From: an uncultured Desulfovibrionaceae bacterium
GTDB taxonomy: Bacteria > Desulfobacterota > Desulfovibrionia > Desulfovibrionales > Desulfovibrionaceae
Length of the DNA stretch: 5,163 nucleotides
NCBI GenBank assembly: GCA_949427775.1
Contig: CASQEL010000171.1
Span: 1-5,163 of the forward strand
Direction of reading: 5' to 3'
The number at the start of each line of letters is the position of its first letter. The stretch's first letter is position 1. The notes below the pieces were generated by a model. That model saw only the letters and a program-made list of their open reading frames with translations, did not search any database and was not told the DNA's origin. Positions 1-5,163 of the stretch are shown piece after piece. A program made the position numbers and the translations under genes.

Positions 1-1202
1 AGCGGAGACGAGCTCGCCGGTTGAGGCGGAGCGGCGGCGGGCGTGGGCGGCGGGGGTGTTCCGTTGTCCGGGGATGGGCCTTGCGCGGGAAGACGATCCA
101 GCGGCAGCAGGCGCGGGAGCAGGGCCATGTTGAGCAGCAGCAGTTCCAGGGCCGCCGCCGGTTCCGGGCTGTGGATGACCCGGCGCTGGGCGTCCAGCGT
201 CATCTGCCAGGCCGCGTGGATATGGGCCGGAGAAAAACGGGGCGCCTGGGCCAGCCGGAGCCGGGCCTCGTCCTCGGGCAGTTCCAGCGCGGGCAGTACG
301 GCCTCGCCCGCCTGGCGCAATAGAAAAAGGGTGCGCCACAGCCCGGCGAGTTCGCGCAGGAAAAAGCCGATGTCCACCCCCTGATCCAGCAATTCGCGCA
401 GCAGCGTGATGACGGCGACGCAGTCCTGTCCGGCCAGGGCGTCCAGCAGGCGGGCGAACAGTTCCTGCCCGGCCAGTCCCAGCACGTTGCGGGTGGCTTC
501 GACGGTGAGGGCGTCGCCGCCCAGGGCCAGGGTCTGTCCCAGCAGGGACATGGCGTCGCGCACGCTGCCCGCCGCGCGCCGGGCCAGCAGGCGCACGGCC
601 CCCTCGTCGAAGGGGATGTTCTCCTGCCGCAGCACACGCGTCAGGTGGGCCGTCAGCCCGGCCTCCGGCAGCCGTTTGAAGATAAAGTGCTGGCAGCGGC
701 TGACGATGGTGATGGGAAACTTGTGCGCCTCGGTGGTGGCGAAGACGAAGACCACCCGCGGCGGCGGTTCCTCCAGGGTTTTGAGCAGGGCGTTGAAGGC
801 GCTGCGGGAGAGCATGTGCGCTTCGTCGATGATAAAGACCTTGTACCGGCCTTCCATGGGCGCATAGCCGATGTTTTCGCGCAGGGCGCGGGCGTCTTCG
901 ACGCTGTTGTTGGACGCGCCGTCGATTTCGGTGACGTCCACATGGGAACCCAGGGTGATCTTGCGGCACTGATCGCACTGGTTGCACGGCTCCGGGCCGG
1001 GAGCGTGCACGCAGTTCAGCGCTTTGGCGAGAATGCGGGCAATGGTGGTCTTGCCCACGCCCCGCGTGCCGCTGAGCAGATACGCCGGAGCGACCCGATC
1101 CTCGGCGGCGGCGCGGGAGAGCACCGTGGTGACCATGTCCTGCCCGGCGACCTCGGCAAAAGTCTGGGGGCGGTAGCGTGCGGCAAGAGAGATATTTTTC
1201 AT
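1..1202 (-). CDS. dnaX: DNA polymerase III subunit gamma/tau (clamp loader ATPase), C-terminus beyond window
   Basis: This is the gamma/tau subunit of the clamp loader, the cytoplasmic AAA+ ATPase that loads the beta sliding clamp during replication. It is read leftward from ATG at 1202, and 400 residues are visible. In order: N-terminal ARYRPQTF (8-15), Walker A GTRGVGKT (45-52), zinc-binding cysteines C64, C73, C76 and C79, Walker B FIIDEAH (123-129), sensor 1 FATTE (154-158), arginine-finger SRC (168-170) and sensor 2 GSVRD (212-216). These positions match E. coli DnaX almost residue for residue, so the ATPase should be active. The collar domain (about 243-370) follows, then a Pro/Ala-rich linker from about 372 to the edge. 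Whether a programmed frameshift makes a short gamma form cannot be seen, because such a site would lie further left. No clear Shine-Dalgarno precedes the start, but the N-terminus is the family's usual one. It lies 69 bases after ilvE on the same strand, probably on the same transcript. Confidence 0.97.
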   Translation of the reverse strand, partial: MKNISLAARYRPQTFAEVAGQDMVTTVLSRAAAEDRVAPAYLLSGTRGVGKTTIARILAKALNCVHAPGPEPCNQCDQCRKITLGSHVDVTEIDGASNNSVEDARALRENIGYAPMEGRYKVFIIDEAHMLSRSAFNALLKTLEEPPPRVVFVFATTEAHKFPITIVSRCQHFIFKRLPEAGLTAHLTRVLRQENIPFDEGAVRLLARRAAGSVRDAMSLLGQTLALGGDALTVEATRNVLGLAGQELFARLLDALAGQDCVAVITLLRELLDQGVDIGFFLRELAGLWRTLFLLRQAGEAVLPALELPEDEARLRLAQAPRFSPAHIHAAWQMTLDAQRRVIHSPEPAAALELLLLNMALLPRLLPLDRLPAQGPSPDNGTPPPPTPAAAPPQPASSSP

Positions 1203-1217
1203 AAAAAACTGTTGCGC

Positions 1218-1253
1218 GGCGGATGCGCCATCCTGCCGGAATGGGCGTCCGCC
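1218..1253 (-). other. Imperfect hairpin in the ilvE-dnaX gap
   Basis: On the minus strand GGCGGA (1253-1248) pairs with TCCGCC (1223-1218), and GCC/GGC and AT/AT pairs continue inside with small bulges around a loop of about 9 bases. A run of six T (1208-1203) follows nine bases later and abuts the dnaX start codon. The gap between stem and T-run is too long for a standard intrinsic terminator. It could be a weak attenuator, an mRNA structure near the dnaX start, or chance in GC-rich DNA. Confidence 0.25.
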
Positions 1254-1271
1254 GTGGGAACATGCTTCCGT

Positions 1272-2192
1272 TTAGAAGGTGTAATGGTGCAGCCAGGACG
1301 CGTACTTGGAATTTTCGCCCTTGACGATTTTGAAATATTCCTGTTGCAGGTGTTTGGCCACCGGCCCGGCCTTGCCCGCGCCGATGGTGCGGCCGTCCAC
1401 CTCGCGGATGGGCGTCAGTTCGGCGGCGGTGCCGGTGAAGAAGGCTTCGTCCGCGATGTACATTTCGTCGCGGGTGAATTGCTGCTCCTGCACCGTATAG
1501 CCCAGATCGGCGGCCAGCTTCATGACGGAATCGCGGGTGATGCCGCCCAGGATGGACGTCCAGGGGGTGGTTTTGATGATCCCGTCACGGACGATGAACA
1601 CATTTTCGCCCGTGGCTTCGGAGACGAAACCGTTGACGTCCAGCATCAACGCCTCGTCGTAGCCGTCGGCTTTGGCTTCGATCTTGGCCAGGATGGAGTT
1701 GACGTAGTTGCCCGCGGCCTTGGCCTTGCTCATCAGCGTGTTGACGTGCATCCGGGCAAAGGAGCTGGTCTTGATGCGGATGCCCGTTTCCAGGGCTTCG
1801 GGGCCGAGGTACGCGCCCCAGGGCCAGACGGCTATGATGGTGCGCACCGGATTGCCGCCGGGGTAGACGCCCATTTCGCCGTCCCCCACAAAGGACAGGG
1901 GGCGGATGTAGCCTTCGGCCAGTTTGTTGGCCTGGAGGGTTTCGATAATGGCCCTGTTGATGACGTCTTCGCTGTGGGGCAGATGCATCTGCAGAATTTT
2001 CGCGGAATTGTGCAGGCGTTTGGTATGATCCTCCAGCCGGAAGACCGCCGATGTTCCGTCGGCGCATTTATAGGCGCGGATACCTTCGAAAATGGCGCTG
2101 CCGTAATGGAGAGCGTGCGTGAGAACATGGACGTTGGCCTGCTCCCAGGGTACCATTTTGCCGTCAAACCAGATGAATTCCGTTTTCTGCAT
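1272..2192 (-). CDS. ilvE: Branched-chain amino acid aminotransferase
   Basis: This is a fold-type IV PLP enzyme that reversibly transfers the amino group between glutamate and the 2-oxo acids of leucine, isoleucine and valine, the last step of their synthesis, in the cytoplasm. Its 306 residues are close to E. coli IlvE (309), and similarity is visible end to end: IWFDGKMVPWE (7-17), HALHYGSAIFEGIR (26-39), YIRPL (95-99), FPWGAYLG-like VWPWGAYLG (122-130), AKAAGNY (157-163), DVNGFVSEATGEN (185-197), GITRD (217-221) and GTAAE (254-258). K158 is the expected PLP-binding lysine. R59, T219 and T255 fit the phosphate-binding positions, and E192 fits the Glu facing the pyridine nitrogen. The ATG at 2192 is preceded by a strong GAGGTG ribosome binding site. 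The gene is first of a leftward pair with dnaX and has its own likely promoter. A D-amino-acid transaminase or aminodeoxychorismate lyase is much less likely given the length and the FEGIR and GAYLG motifs. Confidence 0.96.
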   Translation of the reverse strand: MQKTEFIWFDGKMVPWEQANVHVLTHALHYGSAIFEGIRAYKCADGTSAVFRLEDHTKRLHNSAKILQMHLPHSEDVINRAIIETLQANKLAEGYIRPLSFVGDGEMGVYPGGNPVRTIIAVWPWGAYLGPEALETGIRIKTSSFARMHVNTLMSKAKAAGNYVNSILAKIEAKADGYDEALMLDVNGFVSEATGENVFIVRDGIIKTTPWTSILGGITRDSVMKLAADLGYTVQEQQFTRDEMYIADEAFFTGTAAELTPIREVDGRTIGAGKAGPVAKHLQQEYFKIVKGENSKYASWLHHYTF

Positions 2193-2195
2193 GAC

Positions 2196-2202
2196 CCACC
2201 TC
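2196..2202 (-). promoter_or_regulatory. Ribosome binding site of ilvE
   Basis: GAGGTGG on the minus strand, with the GAGG core six bases before the ATG at 2192. It fixes the ilvE start and closely matches the site in front of the divergent hydantoinase-like gene. Confidence 0.8.
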
Positions 2203-2237
2203 GTGTGTTTGTCCTCGTGCCGCGTTCCGCGGATGCG

Positions 2238-2258
2238 GGGCTTGATATGTGCAAGCCC
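2238..2258. repeat. Perfect inverted repeat over the predicted ilvE transcription start
   Basis: GGGCTTG (2238-2244) and CAAGCCC (2252-2258) are exact reverse complements separated by seven bases. The repeat begins four bases downstream of the candidate ilvE -10 element, so it spans roughly -3 to +18 of the transcript. That position suits a repressor operator. It could instead fold as a 5' mRNA hairpin, although part of one arm would then lie upstream of the start point. Confidence 0.5.
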
Positions 2259-2261
2259 TAA

Positions 2262-2291
2262 AATCTACTGGAAACAGGTCGCGGCGGTCAA
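2262..2291 (-). promoter_or_regulatory. Candidate sigma70 promoter for ilvE(-dnaX)
   Basis: On the minus strand a -35 TTGACC (2291-2286, five of six consensus bases) and a -10 TAGATT (2267-2262, four of six) are separated by 18 bases. Transcription would start near 2255 and leave a leader of about 60 bases before ilvE. With only 69 bases and no convincing terminator after ilvE, it may also serve dnaX. Confidence 0.5.
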
Positions 2292-2347
2292 GGGGGCGGG
2301 AAGGCGCGATCAGGGTGGGGAAATGAAGCCGCGTGGGGATGAAAAAT

Positions 2348-2375
2348 TTGATATTATCCGCAATTATGGGACAAT
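2348..2375 (+). promoter_or_regulatory. Possible rightward promoter in an AT-rich island
   Basis: TTGATA (2348-2353, five of six -35 bases) and GACAAT (2370-2375, four of six -10 bases, but lacking the important first T) are 16 bases apart. They sit in a 40-base stretch (2341-2380) with only 11 G or C, against a GC-rich background. It is the best rightward promoter candidate I find for the hydantoinase-like gene, but it is weak and would give a leader of about 230 bases. The same island also has TATAAT-like words on the minus strand. Confidence 0.25.
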
Positions 2376-2433
2376 TTCTTCCGGCATGACTACTTCCTAG
2401 CTGGTGCTTCTACCGCCTGCCGGAGATTGGCGC

Positions 2434-2448
2434 AGGATACCGTATCCT
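2434..2448. repeat. 15-base palindrome, possible operator
   Basis: AGGATAC-C-GTATCCT has perfect 7-base arms around one central base. It lies in the leader region of the rightward gene, just downstream of a TTGGCG word (2427-2432) and running into TATCAT (2448-2453). A further TATCC occurs at 2463-2467, exactly 20 bases after the one in the right arm (2443-2447). A dimeric helix-turn-helix regulator could bind here, but the family cannot be named from the sequence. Confidence 0.4.
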
Positions 2449-2500
2449 ATCATCTGTCGAATATCCCGCAAGGCGGTTTCCGGCGCGAGTCGCCGCTTGT

Positions 2501-2561
2501 CATTCGCGGGGGCGGAGGCTACCTTGACGGCAGGTCTTCCGCATTCGCGACGGACGGAGGC
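2501..2561. repeat. Imperfect direct repeat, 41-base period
   Basis: The pattern CATTCGCG, then 4 or 5 bases, then CGGAGGC occurs twice: 2501-2519 (middle GGGG) and 2542-2561 (middle ACGGA). Starts are 41 bases apart, close to four helical turns, upstream of the hydantoinase-like gene. It could be a pair of regulator sites on one face of the DNA or the remnant of a small duplication. Confidence 0.4.
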
Positions 2562-2606
2562 GCGTTGCCGTTGTCCGGGGCGTTTGGGGGGGATTGAAGG
2601 AAGCGT

Positions 2607-2613
2607 GAGGTGA
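2607..2613 (+). promoter_or_regulatory. Ribosome binding site of the hydantoinase-like gene
   Basis: GAGGTGA with the GAGG core six bases before the ATG at 2617. It decides this start and shares sequence and spacing with the ilvE site. Confidence 0.8.
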
Positions 2614-2616
2614 GCC

Positions 2617-4281
2617 ATGTATCTGGGGATTGACGCGGGCGGTACGCATACCGACGCTGTGATTGTTGCAAAGGGAAAAATTCTGGTTGCGGTCAAGGTG
2701 CCCACCCGGCACGACGATCTGCCGGGAACGGTACGCGACGTCCTGGCGGCGCTGCCTCCCGATCCGGATCGGACGCGCATCGAACGGGTCACCCTGGGCA
2801 CGACCCTGGCCGTCAATGCCGTGGTGCAGGGACGCACCGACCCCGTGGGGCTGGCGCTCTCCGCCGGACCGGGAATGTCGCCGGCGCGTTTCGGCATCGG
2901 AGATTTCGTCCAGGTGGTGGACGGAGGGCTGGACCATAGGGGCGTGGAGGTGACGCCGCCGGACATGGCCGCCCTGAAAAAGGCCGCCGCCCGCTGGCGG
3001 GATGCCGGAGTGCGGGCCTTCGCCGTGGCGGGCAAATTTTCTCCGCGCAACCCGGCCCATGAGGACGCCATGGCCACGGTGCTGGAGTCGTCGTGCGACT
3101 GCGTGTGCCGGGGGCATCTGGTTTCCGGGCAGCTCAATTTTCCTCGGCGCATCGCTTCCGTCTATTATAACGCCGCCGTGTGGCGGCTGCACAACGCGTT
3201 TCTGGACGCCGTGGAACAGGCGCTGGGCGACGCGGGCATACATGCTCCGGTTCGGCTGCTCAAGGCCGACGGCGGCGCCGTGCCGCTGGGCGCGTCGCGG
3301 CGGCGGCCCGTGGAATCCATTTTGTCCGGTCCGGCGGCCGGCGTCATGGGCGTCATGGCCCTGTGCGACACGGCCGGGGACGGCCTGTTGCTGGATATGG
3401 GCGGCACGACCACGGATATCGCCCTGTACGCCGACGGCTCCCCGGTGGTGGACCGCAACGGCATGGTGCTGGGCGGACGCCGGACCCTGGTGCGGTCCCT
3501 GGCGGCCGTGTCCGTGGGCGTGGGGGGCGATTCCCTGCTGTCCGTGCGCGACGGGGCGGTACTGGTGGGACCGCGACGGGAAGGCCCGGCCCGGGCCTTC
3601 GGCGGAGAACGGGCCACCTTGCTGGACGCCCTCAATTGTCTCGGTGGAGACACGGCGGGCGACGCGGCGGCCTCCCGACAGGGCGTGGCCGATGTGGCCC
3701 GCGAACACGGGATGGAGCCGAGCGTTTTGGCCCGGACGGCGGCCCGGACCGCCGTGGATACAGTGATGGCGGCGGCGCGGGAATTGCTGGAGCGCGTCAA
3801 CGCGCAGCCCGTCTACACGCTGGCCGCGTTGCTGGAGGATCGTCGCGTGCGTCCCGCGCGGGCCTGGCTGGTGGGCGGCCCGGCGGCGCTGGCGCGTCCC
3901 CTGCTGGAGAGCGCGCTGGAACTGCCGGTCATCGTGCCGCCCCGCGCCGATGTGGCCAATGCCGTGGGCGCGGCTCTGACGCTGCCCACGGCCGGGCTGG
4001 AAGTGCTGGCCGACAGCGGGCGCGGGATATTGCGGGCGCCCGCGCTCAATGTGGAACGGCGCATCGACAGAACGTACACGTTGGACGCGGCCCGCGCCGA
4101 AGCTCTGCGGCTGTTGCGCGAACATCTGGCCGCCGAATGCTATGACGGCGCGGCCGAGGCCGCCGTGGAGGTTACGGAGGCCGCGTTGTTCGCCACATTG
4201 GACGACCGGGGCCGGGGCGGACGTGACATCCGGGTCTGCTGCCAGCTGGTTCCCGGCATCACCGAGCGGATCGCAGAGTGA
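2617..4281 (+). CDS. Hydantoinase/oxoprolinase family protein (HyuA-like, stand-alone)
   Basis: This 554-residue cytoplasmic protein has the actin-like ATPase fold of the HyuA/5-oxoprolinase alpha family, whose members use ATP to open hydantoin, 5-oxoproline or related amide rings. The N-terminal hydantoinase/oxoprolinase domain (about 2-180) carries phosphate motif 1 DAGGTHTDAV (6-15) and LGTTLAVNAV (60-69). The main domain (about 195-470) carries LKADGG (215-220), SGPAAG (237-242), phosphate motif 2 LDMGGTTTDIAL (259-270), GVGGDS (301-306), and an adenosine-type VGGPAAL (419-425) with NAVGAAL (448-454). ATP binding therefore looks intact. It is shorter than classical HyuA (roughly 680 residues) because the region after the ATPase core is only about 85 residues. 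No HyuB-type gene follows. The next gene instead overlaps its stop by four bases and encodes an exported GH3-like protein. The substrate is unknown; N-methylhydantoinase or acetone carboxylase activity should not be assumed. Confidence 0.9.
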   Translation: MYLGIDAGGTHTDAVIVAKGKILVAVKVPTRHDDLPGTVRDVLAALPPDPDRTRIERVTLGTTLAVNAVVQGRTDPVGLALSAGPGMSPARFGIGDFVQVVDGGLDHRGVEVTPPDMAALKKAAARWRDAGVRAFAVAGKFSPRNPAHEDAMATVLESSCDCVCRGHLVSGQLNFPRRIASVYYNAAVWRLHNAFLDAVEQALGDAGIHAPVRLLKADGGAVPLGASRRRPVESILSGPAAGVMGVMALCDTAGDGLLLDMGGTTTDIALYADGSPVVDRNGMVLGGRRTLVRSLAAVSVGVGGDSLLSVRDGAVLVGPRREGPARAFGGERATLLDALNCLGGDTAGDAAASRQGVADVAREHGMEPSVLARTAARTAVDTVMAAARELLERVNAQPVYTLAALLEDRRVRPARAWLVGGPAALARPLLESALELPVIVPPRADVANAVGAALTLPTAGLEVLADSGRGILRAPALNVERRIDRTYTLDAARAEALRLLREHLAAECYDGAAEAAVEVTEAALFATLDDRGRGGRDIRVCCQLVPGITERIAE

Positions 4282-5163
4282 GGCGGCGCGTTTTTTTTCG
4301 GCTGTGCGCGGCGCTGCTGTGCTGGTGCGTCGTCTGCGGAGCGGCCCTGGCCGCGGCGCCGTCTCTGCCGCCGTCGTCGTTGCCCGATGGCGGCGCGGCG
4401 GGCAACACGGCCCCGGACAATGTGGGGAATTTTTTCCGGTCGTTGCCCGGTTCCGGACGCCGTACCGCCAAACCCGTTCCTGTCCCACGCATTCCTTTGG
4501 GCGATCCCTCGGGCTTTCCGGGCACGGAAGTGACGCCGGAAGACATGAAGGTGTTCGAGCGGCCCCTGAACCGCGCCGCGCCGGGCATGCCGCTGGACGG
4601 AGACGCGACTCCGTCGCCATCCGTGCCCCAGCCCGCCGCGCCGGAGCGCGGCACGCCCCGGCGTCCCGAAACGCCCGAAATCGGCGCGTCCGGGAAAACA
4701 ACAGAAACTCCGCCCAACCTGGAAGCCCTGGTCGGGCAGATGCTGCTGGTGGGCTTTGAGGGAACGGATTTGCCGCGAAATGCCCCCATCCTGGAAAGCC
4801 TGCGCCTGGGACATGCCGGAGGCGTATTGCTGCGGGCGCGCAACGTGGTTTCTCCGCCGCAGGTTCGCGTGCTCACGGCCCAGTTGCAACGGGCGGCCCG
4901 GGAGGGCGGACAACCGCCGCTGTTCATCGCCGTGGCCCAGGAGGGCGGTTTCGTGCAGGTGCTGCACCCCAAAAAAGGCTTTGAAGGCGCGGCGGCGGCC
5001 GCCAGGCTGGGAATGGGCACGGTGGACGCCACCCATGTGGCGGCCCGGCGCATGGGGCTGGAAATGGCGGCCCTGGGCGTCAATCTGGATCTGGCCCCGG
5101 CCGGGGATCTGAACCTCAATCCCCTGAGCCCGGACGTGGGGAAAAAATTTCGCAGCTTCGGTC
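4278..5163 (+). CDS. Exported glycoside hydrolase family 3 (NagZ-like) domain protein, C-terminus beyond window
   Basis: 295 residues are visible and the frame is open to the right edge. I chose GTG at 4278. It overlaps the upstream TGA as GTGA, the frame upstream is closed by a TGA near 4222-4224 with no ATG, GTG or TTG between, and a signal peptide follows at once: RRR (2-4), hydrophobic core (9-25) and a likely cleavage after ALA (23-25). No clear Shine-Dalgarno is present, so translation is probably coupled. Residues 26-146 are a low-complexity Pro/Gly/Ala linker. The GH3 N-terminal domain follows: GQMLLVGFEGT (153-163), GGVLLRARNV (181-190), PLFIAV (214-219), AQEGG (220-224), GVNLDLAP (267-274) with D277, and RSFG (292-295). 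GH3 enzymes of this type remove beta-N-acetylglucosamine, for example from cell-wall fragments. The normal DQEGGRVQR reads AQEGGFVQV here, so substrate binding may be altered or lost. The catalytic His and Asp lie beyond the window. No good lipobox is seen, so a periplasmic location is likely. Confidence 0.88.
   Translation, partial: MRRRVFFRLCAALLCWCVVCGAALAAAPSLPPSSLPDGGAAGNTAPDNVGNFFRSLPGSGRRTAKPVPVPRIPLGDPSGFPGTEVTPEDMKVFERPLNRAAPGMPLDGDATPSPSVPQPAAPERGTPRRPETPEIGASGKTTETPPNLEALVGQMLLVGFEGTDLPRNAPILESLRLGHAGGVLLRARNVVSPPQVRVLTAQLQRAAREGGQPPLFIAVAQEGGFVQVLHPKKGFEGAAAAARLGMGTVDATHVAARRMGLEMAALGVNLDLAPAGDLNLNPLSPDVGKKFRSFG

Larger units (their letters stand above)
2193..2616. other. Divergent intergenic regulatory region
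   Basis: These 424 bases separate the divergent starts of ilvE (left) and the hydantoinase-like gene (right). No open frame inside looks like a real protein. From left to right the region holds the ilvE ribosome binding site, a small hairpin CCGCG-TTC-CGCGG (2220-2232) in the ilvE leader, an inverted repeat over the likely ilvE transcription start, the ilvE promoter, an AT-rich island, a 15-base palindrome, an imperfect direct repeat, and the ribosome binding site of the rightward gene. I recognise no known riboswitch class. The rightward leader would be about 230 bases if transcription starts at the AT-rich island, long enough to hold an RNA regulator. Confidence 0.7.

Noticed and set aside
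61..73. 13-base word CCGTTGTCCGGGG, also present near 2568-2580
   Set aside because: One copy is within dnaX linker coding sequence and the other is intergenic. A shared 13-mer is not surprising in GC-rich DNA of this length, and the flanks do not match.
645..2261. A 538-codon open frame on the plus strand
   Set aside because: It lies antisense to both dnaX and ilvE, which are unmistakable, and crosses from one to the other. Its protein shows no recognisable domain. Long antisense frames are common in GC-rich DNA.
2381..2423. Inverted repeat CCGGCA ... TGCCGG as a terminator or riboswitch stem
   Set aside because: The arms are only six bases with 31 bases between them, and no T-run follows. 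I could not match the enclosed sequence to any riboswitch class.
2404..2613. A 69-codon plus-strand frame ending just before the hydantoinase-like gene
   Set aside because: It starts at a GTG without a ribosome binding site, has no recognisable family, and runs through the palindrome and direct repeats. Regulatory DNA explains the stretch better.
4263..4298. T8 run after GC-rich sequence as an intrinsic terminator for the hydantoinase-like gene
   Set aside because: No stem of useful length precedes the T-run, and the run is inside the start of the overlapping GH3-like gene, where termination would silence it.
2500..4701. A 733-codon open frame on the minus strand
   Set aside because: It is antisense to the hydantoinase-like and GH3-like genes and the protein is Arg/Gly/Pro/Ala-rich low complexity. 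It is a shadow of the plus-strand codon bias.
4049..4759. A 236-codon plus-strand frame overlapping the hydantoinase-like and GH3-like genes
   Set aside because: It is in a different frame from both real genes. The frame starting at 4278 shows a signal peptide and GH3 motifs, which this one lacks.

Overview
The window is GC-rich bacterial chromosomal DNA, tightly packed, with G/C-ending codons throughout. The DnaX and IlvE sequences and the style of the hydantoinase-like protein suggest a Desulfovibrio-type sulfate reducer (Desulfovibrionaceae). That assignment comes from recognition, not from a search, and is moderately confident. There are no RNA genes, insertion sequences, CRISPR arrays or tRNA-type attachment sites that I can see.

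Layout: four protein genes form two divergent pairs around a 424-base regulatory region. Leftward (minus strand) from the centre are ilvE (branched-chain amino acid aminotransferase, complete, 2192 to 1272) and, after 69 bases, dnaX (DNA polymerase III gamma/tau subunit, first 400 residues, running off the left edge). Rightward (plus strand) are a 554-residue hydantoinase/oxoprolinase-family ATPase-fold protein (2617 to 4281) and, overlapping its stop codon by 4 bases, an exported protein with a proline-rich linker and a GH3 (NagZ-like) glycoside hydrolase domain (4278, running off the right edge).

The shared intergenic region (2193-2616) holds a plausible sigma70 promoter for ilvE with a perfect 7+7 inverted repeat over the predicted transcription start. 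It also holds a 40-base AT-rich island with a possible rightward promoter, a 15-base palindrome, and an imperfect direct repeat spaced 41 bases apart. Both first genes have the same strong GAGGTG ribosome binding site.

How the genes work together: ilvE and dnaX are housekeeping genes (amino acid metabolism and replication) that probably share a transcript but have no evident functional link. The plus-strand pair is the less ordinary part. The HyuA-like protein appears without a HyuB partner and is translationally coupled to an exported GH3-like protein. In that protein the highly conserved substrate-binding motif DQEGGRVQR has become AQEGGFVQV. This suggests either a hydrolase with changed specificity or a non-catalytic carbohydrate-binding protein. 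I see no clearly new multi-gene system. This pair is the best candidate for follow-up.
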